NCBI RefSeq assembly: GCF_005405365.1
Contig: NZ_BJDX01000002.1
Coordinates: 248,001 to 312,000 of the forward strand
Direction of reading: 5' to 3'
Origin: Enterococcus xiangfangensis
GTDB lineage: Bacteria; Bacillota; Bacilli; Lactobacillales; Enterococcaceae
Length of the DNA stretch: 64,000 bases
The notes under the pieces were generated by a model, which was given only the letters and a program-made list of their open reading frames with translations, was not told the DNA's origin and searched no databases. Below, one piece after another: positions 43,629-52,871 of this stretch. The translations under genes and the position numbers were made by a program. Positions within the stretch are counted from its first letter, which is position 1. Each line of letters starts with the position of its first letter.

Positions 43629-43992
43629 GAATAGAAACAATTTGTGCGCCAAATGGCATCAGCGCCAAGCGAGCAAGTTTCAAAGATTGCATAGCAAATG
43701 GGATTCCTACAATTGTGATAGCAAGCAAAGCAGCGCTGACCAAGTGTCCTATTGCTAAAGGAATACCAGAAACGATTAACCAAATAATATTAACGATCAA
43801 GTTTACACCAGTTGTCTGGTACACAACGTCTTTACCAAACGGCGCAAAGCTCAAACTGGCAAACTTAAAGCATTGTAAACCAATAGGAATACCGATAATG
43901 GTGATACACCATAAGATCCCGGCCAAACACCAAGTCAAACCACCGATCAAGCCGCCAAAGATAAACCAGATAAGATTACCTAAACAAGACAT
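43624..43992 (-). CDS. YccF domain membrane protein
   Basis: 122 residues with four hydrophobic segments in two related halves, starting GNLIWFIFGG-GLTWCLAG and continuing IIGIPIGLQCFKFASLSFAPFG. The internal duplication (GIPxxxQxxKxAxLxxxPFG twice) is the YccF/DUF307 mark. Function is unknown; location is the inner membrane. Ribosome site GGAGGAATGA upstream. Convergent with the small membrane protein gene. Confidence 0.85.
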   Translation of the reverse strand: MSCLGNLIWFIFGGLIGGLTWCLAGILWCITIIGIPIGLQCFKFASLSFAPFGKDVVYQTTGVNLIVNIIWLIVSGIPLAIGHLVSAALLAITIVGIPFAMQSLKLARLALMPFGAQIVSIR

Positions 43993-44135
43993 TTATCATT
44001 CCTCCATTTATTGACCAGTATATCATTTTGCAGATCAAATACATCCATCTTAAGATGGAATAAACTAGCTAAAAAAGCAGCAATATGCTAGATTCATTAA
44101 AAAAGATCAGAGAATTTTTTGAGGAGGTCTATGCT

Positions 44136-45056
44136 TTGGAACAATTCGAATTACTTTCTGTTGATCAAGCAACATGGCTAAAAGGCTATCATTGGCCTTG
44201 TGAAGATCCGCAGTCAGTTCTCCAAGTATCACACGGAATGGCAGAGCATTTATTGCGCTATCAGCCGTTAGCTGATTATTTAAATAAGCAAAAAATCGTG
44301 ATGATCGGTCATGATCATCTTGGACACGGCGCTTCGATCCATACAGATCCGCCGGGTTATTTTCATGACAAAACGTTAAAACATGGATTGGTTCAAGATT
44401 TGTATCAAGTAACGCAATGGGGAAAAAACAAGTATCCGAATCTGCCTTTTTTTATCTTGGGTCACAGTATGGGCTCATTTATTTTGCGGAATTACTTGTA
44501 TGAATTTGGTGAGAAGCTCACTGGTGCGATTTTAGTTGGAACAGGCCAGCAGCCGCTTTGGCTCACCCGCTTTGGTCAACAATCCGCTAAATTATTGGGG
44601 AAAATTCAAGGAGAGAAGCATCCTAGTAAATTGATCGATCAACTCGCTTTTGGCAATATGAATCGCAAGATACACAACAAAAAAACAAATAAGGATTGGC
44701 TGGTTAGTTTGCCTGAAGAAGTTACAGCGTACTTAGCAGATCCTGACTGCGGTTTTCTTTTTACCTTAAATGGGTATCAGGAACTTTTTTCATTGATTAT
44801 TCGTGCACAAGAGCCTGAAGAGATAAACAAAATACCAAAGGAACTGCCATTATTATTTTTATCAGGCAAAGCAGATCCAATCGGAGATTTTGGTAAAGGA
44901 GTAATGAAAGCAGCAAGTACTTATCAAGCTGCTGGAATGAAGCAGGTGACGGTTCGACTTTATGAAAAAGCCCGTCATGAATTGTTAAATGAAGCTCAAA
45001 AATCGACAGTTTTTCATGATATCAGCAAATGGATGGAAAATATTTCTATAAAATGA
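44136..45056 (+). CDS. Alpha/beta hydrolase, monoacylglycerol lipase / S33-like
   Basis: 306 residues from TTG 44136, chosen because GAGGAGG (44121-44127) lies 8 bases upstream; a frame-mate ATG at 44085 is possible but has no ribosome site. Nucleophile elbow GHSMGS, acid Asp in SGKADPIG, His in ARHELLNE, and GHDHLGHGAS early, all typical of Hydrolase_4 lysophospholipases. It cleaves an ester or lipid substrate in the cytosol. Possibly co-transcribed with the carbonic anhydrase gene 36 bases downstream. Confidence 0.8.
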   Translation: MEQFELLSVDQATWLKGYHWPCEDPQSVLQVSHGMAEHLLRYQPLADYLNKQKIVMIGHDHLGHGASIHTDPPGYFHDKTLKHGLVQDLYQVTQWGKNKYPNLPFFILGHSMGSFILRNYLYEFGEKLTGAILVGTGQQPLWLTRFGQQSAKLLGKIQGEKHPSKLIDQLAFGNMNRKIHNKKTNKDWLVSLPEEVTAYLADPDCGFLFTLNGYQELFSLIIRAQEPEEINKIPKELPLLFLSGKADPIGDFGKGVMKAASTYQAAGMKQVTVRLYEKARHELLNEAQKSTVFHDISKWMENISIK

Positions 45057-45092
45057 TATTATTGAAAAAATTCTAAGGATTTGAGGGATCGT

Positions 45093-45734
45093 ATGAAAGC
45101 AAAATTCATGATTGATTATCGCCATCAATGTGACTGGCAGCCGCAAGGTGGTCAACAGCAATCACCAATTAATATCCAAACAGCTCAAATTGTAACCAAT
45201 GATTCACTTGCAAGTATCCAAGTGAATTTTGCTAAAACAACGGCAACGTTTCTAAATAATGGACAAAACCTGCAATTGTTGGGGGCAGGACAAGCCTTTT
45301 TCAATCACAGCTTGTTTCAATTTGTCCAAGTTCATTTTCATGCGGATTCTGAGCATCAAATCGACGGAAAGACCTATCCTTTAGAAGGTCATTTTCTTTT
45401 CCAAACACCCAACGGACGAACGGCTGTTATCGGAGTACTTTATCAAGTGGGAGAACATAATCTGGATTTTGAACATGTTTTGAATCAATACGATCAGCAG
45501 CAAGGAGAGGGAGAGTTTTCAGTCGCACGTTTGATCCCCGAGAATAAAAGTTATTATCATTATGCGGGTTCGTTGACAACACCACCTTTGACTGAAGGGG
45601 TGGAATGGTATGTGATGCATACGGTTTTAGAAGTCTCTGAAGAGCAGATCCAACGATTTATTTCTATTCACGGAAGAAATAACCGTATTTGTCAATCGCT
45701 GAACAGTCGAAAAATAGTAAGTTTTAACGAATAA
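45093..45734 (+). CDS. Alpha-type carbonic anhydrase
   Basis: 213 residues. Zinc ligands H81 and H83 in VHFHADSEH and H100 in EGHFLFQ; QQSPINI near the start and LTTPPLTEGVEWYV near the end complete the family signature. It hydrates CO2 to bicarbonate. Alpha carbonic anhydrases of bacteria are usually exported, but this protein has no signal peptide, so it looks cytosolic. ATG 45093 follows GAGGGA; an earlier TTG at 45081 is less likely. Confidence 0.9.
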   Translation: MKAKFMIDYRHQCDWQPQGGQQQSPINIQTAQIVTNDSLASIQVNFAKTTATFLNNGQNLQLLGAGQAFFNHSLFQFVQVHFHADSEHQIDGKTYPLEGHFLFQTPNGRTAVIGVLYQVGEHNLDFEHVLNQYDQQQGEGEFSVARLIPENKSYYHYAGSLTTPPLTEGVEWYVMHTVLEVSEEQIQRFISIHGRNNRICQSLNSRKIVSFNE

Positions 45735-45772
45735 AGGGATGCGATCAAAGTCTAGTCACATCCCTTTTTTTT
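45733..45772 (+). terminator. Terminator after the carbonic anhydrase gene
   Basis: AAAGGGATGCGA/TCACATCCCTTT with small mismatch and T-run. Confidence 0.7.
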
Positions 45773-45835
45773 AGGTGGGTATGGTTATCGCAACGCCATT
45801 ACTGACTGTGGTTTAGTTTTGTTTCTTTGGTGCAG

Positions 45836-46468
45836 CTACATGTAACCCTCTGCTTCTTTTCGGGTTAGCCAAAAATGAATACCACCAGTAGAATCAGCCC
45901 AGCGATTGGGGTTGAAGTTTTCTGCCACGACCCATTTGCCCACACGATAAATAAACTCACTGTCAACATAAGAGACCGCTTCGTTATAATTTTCTAGTGT
46001 ATACATATCTTTGATCGTCAGTACTTTGGCTTTATCACAGCGGCAACAAGTGTTGGTAGCAGAAGTTCTGCGGGCATCGGCGGGAATCAGCAATTGGACG
46101 ATTTTAAAGCCAAAACATTTTTTATAGCCGATCAATGGGCCTTCTGCTGGACAGTAAAGGTCAAAAAATTGAGTCTGATTATCATGGATGATCTTGGTTA
46201 AATCAGCATGTTCCAACATGGCAAAAAATAAATTTGCACCAGAAATATCGGCTTCTCGCAAATTGGAATCTTGAAAATCGGTGCCTTTCAATGAAGCTCC
46301 CCGTAAAATCGTACCAGAAAAGTTGCAATTACGGCATAAACAGTTCTCTAAATTTGCACCAGTCAAATCGGCATTAGAAAAGTCAACATTTTCAAAAGTC
46401 AAATCGTGAAAATCGGCATTTTGTAATTTGCGGAATGAAAAATCATGATTTTTAAGTCCGTTACACAT
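45836..46468 (-). CDS. Pentapeptide-repeat protein with DUF5758-like C-terminal domain
   Basis: 210 residues. Residues 10-85 are about ten pentapeptide repeats of the A(D/N)LxX type (for example FSNADLTGANLENCLCRNCN, twenty residues), forming a right-handed beta helix. The last 120 residues carry a Cys pair (CCRC) and the DUF5758 pattern YRVGKWVVAENFNPNRW then GGIHFWLTRKEAEGY. The second ATG (46468) is preferred, 9 bases after GGGAGAGGAA. Some pentapeptide proteins guard gyrase; this architecture is of unknown function. Confidence 0.75.
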   Translation of the reverse strand: MCNGLKNHDFSFRKLQNADFHDLTFENVDFSNADLTGANLENCLCRNCNFSGTILRGASLKGTDFQDSNLREADISGANLFFAMLEHADLTKIIHDNQTQFFDLYCPAEGPLIGYKKCFGFKIVQLLIPADARRTSATNTCCRCDKAKVLTIKDMYTLENYNEAVSYVDSEFIYRVGKWVVAENFNPNRWADSTGGIHFWLTRKEAEGYM

Positions 46469-46591
46469 AGCGATCATTTCCTCTCCCAGTTCTTTCTATC
46501 TATTCTAGCACCTTCAAGTAAGAGAAACTATTCCAAATATAAGGAGCGGTTAGCGTTGAAAGCAGATTTAGTGGGGAGCGCATTTTCAATT

Positions 46592-46966
46592 TTATAATCG
46601 AGAATCAATTTCTTTTAAAGCTTTTTCTGGTACTTGATCACGTCGAAGCTCTTCATATGTTTCGACATGAGCACCTTTATTAGTCAGTTTTAAGTAGCGA
46701 TTCGTCTTTAGTTTGGTGAGTCCATTAAAGCGAATCGTCCGTGTTTCACCATCTTTATTAGCAGCAAGATGTTTGTAGCTGGCTGTTCCATACTCATTAA
46801 CAGATTGCGGTACACCAGTTTTTACATAAAGTTCACTTTGGAAAACTAAAGGATTGAGCTGGTCTAAAACACCAGCGACTTCGCTGGCTGAATGACTGGC
46901 ATAGAGCCTAGCACCTAAAAGCAAAATGAAAATGCCGCTAATGATGCCAAATAGTTTTTTTAACAT
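46592..46966 (-). CDS. YxeA family exported protein (DUF1093)
   Basis: 124 residues. N-terminal hydrophobic segment (about residues 4-22) acts as signal or anchor. The body has the YxeA pattern with a YGTASYKHLAANKDGETRTI strand pair and a Lys-rich DQVPEKALKEI end. Function unknown; family often found in small clusters in Firmicutes. Secreted or membrane-tethered. Confidence 0.75.
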   Translation of the reverse strand: MLKKLFGIISGIFILLLGARLYASHSASEVAGVLDQLNPLVFQSELYVKTGVPQSVNEYGTASYKHLAANKDGETRTIRFNGLTKLKTNRYLKLTNKGAHVETYEELRRDQVPEKALKEIDSRL

Positions 46967-47103
46967 AGAATAATTAGTCCCTTCAAATTTGATACATTCA
47001 GCTTATCACCATTTTGAAAGGTAAAGATCGGGCGATGGACTGAACCACAACTAACAAAATTGTCACAAAATTTGAGGGTCATTGAAGAAGTTGTGAAAAA
47101 TGG

Positions 47104-47132
47104 TATACTTAATTTGTTAGGAAAACGCTTTC
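47104..47132 (+). promoter_or_regulatory. Promoter and cre-like site of the aldolase gene
   Basis: TGGTATACT (extended -10, TATACT at 47104-47109). Just downstream GGAAAACGCTTTCT (47119-47132) matches 12 of 14 positions of the cre consensus. Confidence 0.5.
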
Positions 47133-47177
47133 TTTCGTTTTTAGTAGATTTTAAAAAAATACCAATAGGGGGAGAAT

Positions 47178-47831
47178 ATGAAATTTTTTTTAGATACAGC
47201 GAATATTGAAGAAATAGAACGGATCAATCAGCTTGGGCTGGTCGATGGTATTACGACCAATCCTACAATCATTGCTAAAGAGGGCAGAGATTTTGAAACA
47301 GTAATCAAAGAAATTTGTACGCTAGTCAATGGTCCAGTTAGTGCAGAAGTCACCGCTTTAGACAGTGAAGGAATGATTCGTGAAGCACGTGTGATCAGTC
47401 AGTGGGCCGAGAATATTGTAGTGAAAATCCCTATGACTGAAGAGGGACTCAGAGCGGTCCATACGATTTCACAAGAGGGGATCAAGACGAACGTCACTTT
47501 GATTTTTTCAGCGGCACAAGGCTTGATGGCTGCGAAAGCTGGCGCGACTTATGTCAGTCCTTTTATCGGTCGTTTAGAAGATATTGCTTCTGATGGAATC
47601 CAGTTAGTCAGTGATTTGCGAGAAATTTTTGATATGTACGGTTTTGAAACAGCGATCATTGCAGCGAGTGTTCGTAATCTTGGTCATGTGGAAGCTGCAG
47701 CGTTAGCAGGATCAGATATTGCAACAATTCCAGGGAATTTATTTCCAAAGTTATGGAGCCATCCATTAACAACGAATGGAATCAGTCAATTTGAAGCAGA
47801 TTGGCAAGCATATCAGGCTAAACAAAAGTAA
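47178..47831 (+). CDS. fsa: Fructose-6-phosphate aldolase / transaldolase-like (TalC/FSA)
   Basis: 217 residues, short transaldolase subfamily. Schiff-base Lys in [12 protein letters not shown]; starts [30 protein letters not shown] and [11 protein letters not shown] are signatures. It cleaves fructose-6-P to dihydroxyacetone and glyceraldehyde-3-P, or acts as a transaldolase; the short family contains both. Cytosolic. Single-gene unit with cre-like control, so carbon-source regulated. Confidence 0.85.
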   Translation: MKFFLDTANIEEIERINQLGLVDGITTNPTIIAKEGRDFETVIKEICTLVNGPVSAEVTALDSEGMIREARVISQWAENIVVKIPMTEEGLRAVHTISQEGIKTNVTLIFSAAQGLMAAKAGATYVSPFIGRLEDIASDGIQLVSDLREIFDMYGFETAIIAASVRNLGHVEAAALAGSDIATIPGNLFPKLWSHPLTTNGISQFEADWQAYQAKQK

Positions 47832-47869
47832 AAAGGATCAGTGAGAAGAAACTCTCACTGATCCTTTTG
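47831..47869. terminator. Terminator after the aldolase gene
   Basis: AAAGGATCAGTGAGA-AGAAAC-TCTCACTGATCCTTT, perfect stem, T-run. Confidence 0.85.
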
Positions 47870-47893
47870 CTATTATTTCAATAACTAGTTGTT

Positions 47894-48808
47894 TTATTTT
47901 GCTGGCCGGTAGCCTGCTTTCTTTGCTTCATCGACTGTTTTGAACCAAGCTCTTGGATTGGTCGTCTGATCGTAGTATTTACCGCCAGGCAAATGGTAGA
48001 CACCACTTTTTGATCCTTTGATCAAACCTTTTCCGTGACTGTCGACATATTCTTTATTCGCCGACGCGGTCGAATTTTCTGTTGTTTCAGTCTTAGTCGT
48101 GCTAGTCCCATCCGCATAATTTAACGTTACACCGTTTTGCACGTTAAAGATATAGACGTTGAAAGCAATAGCGTCGCCATCAATCGATTGAGCCATCATA
48201 TGAACCCCGCGGGCGAGCAGTTCATCCCCGCGGAAAATCGGAACAACTGAATAGCGAACATAATTTTTAGGACTTTTTTCTAAATAATATTTGACATCCA
48301 TTTCAAAACGCAACATTTCCGGACTGTTCAATTGGCGTGTACCGGTAATCAAGTTTTTCCAATTGGCATTTTCTCCAGATAATTGATAGCCGATCAAATG
48401 AGAACGATTGAAAAGATATTGTCCATTGATTTTTTTACTGTGCCAGCCAGTTGGTGAGACACTTGAAATACTGCCGCGTTCGCCGGTGGGCATCAATTTT
48501 TGATTCAATAATGCTTCGGCACCAGTTGCACGATTTAGAGAATCTAAATCACCATATTTTTCCCAAGGACCATTAGCAGTGGACAGATCCTCTTTAGAAA
48601 AAGTCGGCTTGTTTTGATTGATTTCGATCGTTTGATTTCCTCGATAGTCAAGAGCGGCTAAATCTTGGGAATCGTTGATTTGCATTTGGTTTTTTTGCGA
48701 GGTAGCTGGTGTTGAAGTTGATTCCGGCTTGGTATCTTTAATGCTACAGCCAGCAAGGACAGCGATCGAAATAAGGGTCGCTGCGACTAATTTAGTTTTT
48801 TTGGACAA
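47894..48808 (-). CDS. DNA/RNA non-specific endonuclease lipoprotein
   Basis: 304 residues. Lipobox LAGC gives Cys21 as the lipidated residue, so the enzyme is exported and tethered. The His-metal finger motif of the EndA/Sda1 group reads FNRSHLIGYQL, followed by NWKNLITGTRQLN. The C-terminal 45 residues (GLIKGSKSGVYHLPGGKYYD) form a separate small domain seen on many surface nucleases. It probably degrades extracellular DNA for nutrients or DNA uptake. A Thr/Ser-rich linker lies between the domains. Confidence 0.85.
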   Translation of the reverse strand: MSKKTKLVAATLISIAVLAGCSIKDTKPESTSTPATSQKNQMQINDSQDLAALDYRGNQTIEINQNKPTFSKEDLSTANGPWEKYGDLDSLNRATGAEALLNQKLMPTGERGSISSVSPTGWHSKKINGQYLFNRSHLIGYQLSGENANWKNLITGTRQLNSPEMLRFEMDVKYYLEKSPKNYVRYSVVPIFRGDELLARGVHMMAQSIDGDAIAFNVYIFNVQNGVTLNYADGTSTTKTETTENSTASANKEYVDSHGKGLIKGSKSGVYHLPGGKYYDQTTNPRAWFKTVDEAKKAGYRPAK

Positions 48809-48865
48809 GAAAATTACTCCTATTCTACTTCTTTATCATTTGCTTAGGACCGTAAGCAAGTCTAT

Positions 48866-48891
48866 GGAGCCTCTGATTATTCAGGGGCTCC
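48866..48891 (-). terminator. Hairpin overlapping the end of the 89-residue gene
   Basis: GGAGCCTCTGA and TCAGGGGCTCC arms with a 4-base loop; no T-run, so termination is uncertain. Confidence 0.35.
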
Positions 48892-49146
48892 AATAATTTT
48901 GATATATTCATCAGGATTCAAGATTTCGAAATGTTTTGCAACTAACTGATTGCGCTTGTTGCGGCGACCTTCAATCCGAATCCGATATTTATTTTCCGGC
49001 AAGCGGAAGACATAACCCGAAAGGTAACGATCTTTGATCAAGACTTCCGTTTTTTCTTCACCGTTGCTCATGATCAATAATGACATCATGATCGGCTTTT
49101 CTTGCAATAAAATTGTTTTTTCTAATAAGCCGCGATACTCTTCCAA
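48877..49146 (-). CDS. Hypothetical soluble protein (89 aa)
   Basis: 89 residues from TTG 49146 with AGAAGTGA upstream. Mixed beta content with many Arg, Lys and Ile (YVFRLPENKYRIRIEGRRNK). No motif or membrane segment is recognised. It stands between the nuclease and MntH genes, same strand as both, and could share transcription with mntH read-through. Confidence 0.5.
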   Translation of the reverse strand: MEEYRGLLEKTILLQEKPIMMSLLIMSNGEEKTEVLIKDRYLSGYVFRLPENKYRIRIEGRRNKRNQLVAKHFEILNPDEYIKIIGAPE

Positions 49147-49251
49147 AAAATCACTTCTTTCTATAAAAAAGTCTATAGCTCGATTTTAGCATTTTTGAGT
49201 GATTAATGCTCTAAAAACGATGTAATCTATGTGACTCTTACAAAATTTGAG

Positions 49252-49283
49252 AAAAAAAGCAGAAATCATTTAGACTTCTGCTT
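49252..49283 (-). terminator. Terminator after mntH
   Basis: Minus strand AAAGCAGAAGTC-TAAAT-GATTTCTGCTTT followed by TTTT. Confidence 0.75.
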
Positions 49284-49288
49284 TGGAT

Positions 49289-50854
49289 CTATAATTCATC
49301 ATTTAGCGCAGCTACATTAGCCGCAACTTGTTTATTTCCGTGATGCAATTCAACAATTGTCCAGATTAATAAGGCGAGAACTGCAGCAATTAGAAGATAA
49401 GCAATCGTATCAGCAGTGGTGATTTCACCAACGGTCGGATGATCTCCAAAAAAGCCTTCTATTTGGCTAGGCAAGCCGATCAAATTTAAATAGGTCAATC
49501 CGATAACTGAGATCCAGCCGAGCAGTTGGATAATTCGTTTGTTTTTAAAGCGATTGCCCATTTCGGCACGGCTGTTAGTCATCATCAGCAGTGGCAACAT
49601 AGAAAAAGGCAAGGCAAAGGCTAAAAAGACTTGCGAATTATTCATTAAATTATTCAACGCTTCATGCTCTTGGATCACAGTCTCACCGCGAGTAAACAAA
49701 ACACAGATCAATACGGGAACAACTGAGATTAGTCGAGTGACTAAGCGACGCAGCCAAATCGGCATCCGCATATGAATAAAACCTTCCATAATAACTTGTC
49801 CAGTCAAAGTTCCGGTAATAGTTGAGTTTTGACCAGAAGCCAACAAAGCTACTGCAAACAAAGTTGATAATGCACCAGTTTTTGCGACAGTCATCAAAAT
49901 GCCATTGCTCATTGTAGCTGGATTAGACAAAGCTTCATACAATCCAAAGAAAGAAGGATCTTCAACAGTCCCAGTTTTAAAAACAGCGACCCCCATGATC
50001 AACAGCAAGGCATTTACTAAAAATGCCAGTGATAATTGGATATTTGAATCCCATGTGGTGAAACGAACTGCATTTGCGACATCATCTTCATCCTCATGAT
50101 CGATTTCCCGAGTTTGTGAGATCGCTGAATGAAGATAAAGATTATGGGGCATGACTGTTGCACCGATGATTCCCAATGCACCAGTTAACGGTGTTTGACC
50201 GGCAATTGCAGGGGAATTGGCGAATGTTTCATTGGTTGGAACAAATCCTTTCAATACATCCTTCCAGTTAGGATTAGATAGCGCTACTTGGTAAATAAAG
50301 ACGATGAGAATGACAAAAATCAAGCAGACGACGATGGCTTCGATTTTCCGGAAGCCGACTTTTGTTAAAAGCAGTAATAAAAAAACATCCAAAACAGTAA
50401 TAAATACGGCAATAACTAAAGGAATATTGAATAATAAATACAAGGCGATGGCCGCACCGATGACTTCGGCGATATCTGTTGCCATGATCGCTAATTCAGT
50501 TAAGAGCCAAAGAACAATTCCTAAAGATTTGCTTGTCCGAGCTCGAATCGCTTGTGCTAAGTCCATCTGAGTGACGATCCCAAGTTTGGCTGCCATGTAT
50601 TGCAAAAGCATGGCGACTAAACTAGAAAGCAAGATGACCGACATTAATAAATATTGGAAATTTTGGCCGCCAGTAATAGATGTCGACCAGTTTCCAGGAT
50701 CCATATAGCCGACAGCGACTAAAGCACCTGGACCCGAATAAGCAAGCAGTGTTCGCCAAAAACTTTTTCCTTTCGGCACTTTTATAGTACCATTGACCTC
50801 CTCTAAAGAAAGTCCATTTGTATGCTCTAAAATGGGGTGTTTAGTTGTACTCAA
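49289..50854 (-). CDS. mntH: NRAMP manganese transporter MntH
   Basis: 521 residues, 11-12 membrane helices. Metal-site motifs DPGN (in [11 protein letters not shown]) and MPHN (in [13 protein letters not shown]) are present. It imports Mn2+ (and Fe2+) with protons. Start is TTG 50854, AAGGTGGG 7 bases upstream. Two DtxR/EfaR-like boxes lie just upstream, so repression by manganese is likely. The extra N-terminal 30 residues are cytosolic. Confidence 0.92.
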   Translation of the reverse strand: MSTTKHPILEHTNGLSLEEVNGTIKVPKGKSFWRTLLAYSGPGALVAVGYMDPGNWSTSITGGQNFQYLLMSVILLSSLVAMLLQYMAAKLGIVTQMDLAQAIRARTSKSLGIVLWLLTELAIMATDIAEVIGAAIALYLLFNIPLVIAVFITVLDVFLLLLLTKVGFRKIEAIVVCLIFVILIVFIYQVALSNPNWKDVLKGFVPTNETFANSPAIAGQTPLTGALGIIGATVMPHNLYLHSAISQTREIDHEDEDDVANAVRFTTWDSNIQLSLAFLVNALLLIMGVAVFKTGTVEDPSFFGLYEALSNPATMSNGILMTVAKTGALSTLFAVALLASGQNSTITGTLTGQVIMEGFIHMRMPIWLRRLVTRLISVVPVLICVLFTRGETVIQEHEALNNLMNNSQVFLAFALPFSMLPLLMMTNSRAEMGNRFKNKRIIQLLGWISVIGLTYLNLIGLPSQIEGFFGDHPTVGEITTADTIAYLLIAAVLALLIWTIVELHHGNKQVAANVAALNDEL

Positions 50855-50887
50855 GATGTGCCCACCTTTCTCTAATGGTTTCTACGA

Positions 50888-50945
50888 GGCAATCATACAC
50901 CTAAAATAAGGAAAATGGAAGAAAAAGATTCGGTATGCCTAAAAT
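50888..50945 (-). promoter_or_regulatory. mntH promoter with two EfaR/DtxR-like boxes
   Basis: On the minus strand TTTTAGGCATACCGAAT (50945-50929) and TTTTAGGTGTATGATTG (50906-50890), each half-matching the TTTAGG...CCTAAA box. The second covers the likely -10 TATGAT, with TTCCAT 17 bases upstream as -35. Confidence 0.5.
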
Positions 50946-51004
50946 TGTTAAAGATCAATTTATTTGGTATTGGAGTGATAAAGAAAAAGTGAATCATCAA
51001 ACAA

Positions 51005-51041
51005 TAAAAAAAGGCTTCCCATTATTTGGGAGCCTTTTTTA
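51005..51041 (-). terminator. Terminator after the ABC-F gene
   Basis: AAAAAAAGGCTTCCCA-TTAT-TTGGGAGCCTTTTTT; works on both strands. Confidence 0.85.
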
Positions 51042-52568
51042 TTGGCTGATCTCAATCACGCGATCGGTCCAGTCTTGATAAAATCCTTCTTCATGGGAAA
51101 CGACGATAACCGTTCCAGCAAAGTTTGCTAAACTTTCGCGTAAACTGTCTTTGGTACTTTGATCAATATGATTCGTTGGTTCATCGAGAATCAGCAGGTT
51201 GCCTTTTTGCATCGTCATTTGACACAGTTTGACTTTAGTTTGCTCGCCACCGCTTAATGTACTCAAGGGTTCTTGCGCCAATTGATTTGGCAATCCGGCT
51301 TTAGCTAAATGTTTGCGTAATTCTTTGACCGTTTCTTTTGGGAAAAGTTCACTTAAATATTGTAATGGCGTTTGATAAGGGTTTTCCCATTGGAGATCTT
51401 GTTCAAAATAATTGATTGTCGTATTAGCAGGGAAGTGGAATTCTCCAGCAATTTTTGGAATCGCTCCGATCAATGTTTTTAATAGTGTTGATTTTCCAAT
51501 GCCGTTGAATCCACGGATTGCGACTTTTTCACCATAGCGTAAGGTGATATTGATCGGCGCAAGCAAAGGTCTTTGGTAACCAATTTCAAGATCAGTTGTC
51601 TCAAGTGCCAGCGTCGTAACGATCGGTGCATAGGGGAAATTGAACTGGGCAACCGCGTTAGCCGATGGCGGTGTTAATCGGTCCACTTTGTCTAATTGCT
51701 TTTGCCGACTTTTTGCCATAGTTGAACGAGAACCAGCTTTATATTTGCGGATGTAAGCTTCCGTTTTTTCAATTTGTCGTTTTTGAGCGGCGTATTGTTT
51801 TAGATACGTCTCTTGAAACTGTTCCTTTTGCTTTAAAGCTTTGGTCAAGTTTCCCGTATATTTAGTCAGTTTACCAAATTCGATGTCTGCGATATGCGTT
51901 GTGATCTGGTTTAAAAAGTCACGATCATGAGAAATTACTACAAAAGTGCCGACAAAATCTTGTAAGAACTGGCTCAACCAGGCGACGTGTTCATCATCTA
52001 GGTGGTTAGTTGGTTCATCTAAGATCAATACATCCGGTTTTTCCAGTAATAACTTTGCTAAAATCAGTTTTGAACGTTGTCCGCCGCTTAGGTCTTCTAA
52101 CGGTGTATCCATCCCTAAGACATCTAAGCCTAAACCGCTACTCATTTCAGCAACCAAAGTATCGATTTGATAAAAATCACCTTGGTCTAATTCTGTTTGT
52201 AAGCGACCGGCTCGTTCCAATAATTTATCGTCCAATGATTCGCTGTATTCCATATACAGTTCGCCGATTCTTGCTTCTTTAGCAAAATCTGAAGCATAAG
52301 CCGTTTTTAAGAAATCTTTGATAGATAAGGTTGGGTCGACTTCGACATATTGATCCAAATAACCAACATGGATGTTTTTTTGCCACGCAATAGTGCCATC
52401 GTCAGGCAACTGCTCGCCAGTGATAATCTTGATCAAGGTACTTTTTCCTGCTCCATTTTGTCCAATCAGACCAAGATGTTCCCCTTTATTCAAATGTAAT
52501 TCTAAATCTTCATACAAAATCTTATCCCCAAATTGTTGGGTGATTCCGGTTAAATCTAAGATACTCAT
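51039..52568 (-). CDS. ABC-F family ATPase (YfmM/YkpA-like)
   Basis: 509 residues, two ATPase cassettes and no membrane helix: GQNGAGKST, LSGGQRSK, LDEPTNHLD in the first; FNGIGKST, LSGGEQTK, LDEPTNHID in the second. The linker near residues 240-290 is the P-site tRNA interaction motif. Housekeeping ABC-F proteins act on stalled ribosomes. Its sequence differs clearly from the Lsa-type gene at 13423 and is closer to the chromosomal YfmM type; resistance is less likely. GGAGAAACATG region gives the ribosome site. Confidence 0.8.
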   Translation of the reverse strand: MSILDLTGITQQFGDKILYEDLELHLNKGEHLGLIGQNGAGKSTLIKIITGEQLPDDGTIAWQKNIHVGYLDQYVEVDPTLSIKDFLKTAYASDFAKEARIGELYMEYSESLDDKLLERAGRLQTELDQGDFYQIDTLVAEMSSGLGLDVLGMDTPLEDLSGGQRSKLILAKLLLEKPDVLILDEPTNHLDDEHVAWLSQFLQDFVGTFVVISHDRDFLNQITTHIADIEFGKLTKYTGNLTKALKQKEQFQETYLKQYAAQKRQIEKTEAYIRKYKAGSRSTMAKSRQKQLDKVDRLTPPSANAVAQFNFPYAPIVTTLALETTDLEIGYQRPLLAPINITLRYGEKVAIRGFNGIGKSTLLKTLIGAIPKIAGEFHFPANTTINYFEQDLQWENPYQTPLQYLSELFPKETVKELRKHLAKAGLPNQLAQEPLSTLSGGEQTKVKLCQMTMQKGNLLILDEPTNHIDQSTKDSLRESLANFAGTVIVVSHEEGFYQDWTDRVIEISQ

Positions 52569-52871
52569 GTTTCTCCTACTTTCTTACTCAATTTCCCATC
52601 ATCCAATAAAAGTAGGGGATAGTCAAGTAAAAAAGGGTTAGTTTTAGGACTTTTAAAACTGTAGAATTCGTAAAAAAAATGATAGCGGAAACATTTTTGC
52701 CATAAAAAGCTGTATGAGAAACAGGCGGTCATAAGTGAAATTTCAAAATAAAAGAATGCCTAAAAATAAGTCGTTCTCAAATTATTAGGCAAAAACCTAA
52801 CAAAAACTTCGACATGCTTTTTAGACACTCTATTTAAGCTTACGCCCCTGCCAAGGAAGTTAAGTATAGCA
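52569..52871 (-). other. Gene-free region between the ABC-F and ECF transporter genes
   Basis: Contains a hairpin TGCCTAA (52757-52763) / TTAGGCA (52785-52791), and an adjacent TTAGGCAAAAACCTAA inverted repeat at 52785-52800. It may terminate the vitamin operon or be part of the ABC-F leader. No protein frame is supported. Confidence 0.4.

Noticed and set aside
47894..48808. NRSH in place of DRGH as a sign of an inactive nuclease
   Set aside because: Several active Gram-positive nucleases of this family carry an NR-HL variant; the catalytic His is kept.
52785..52800. TTAGGCAAAAACCTAA as a manganese-regulator box
   Set aside because: The spacing is longer than in the mntH boxes and neither adjacent gene is metal related; probably part of a hairpin.
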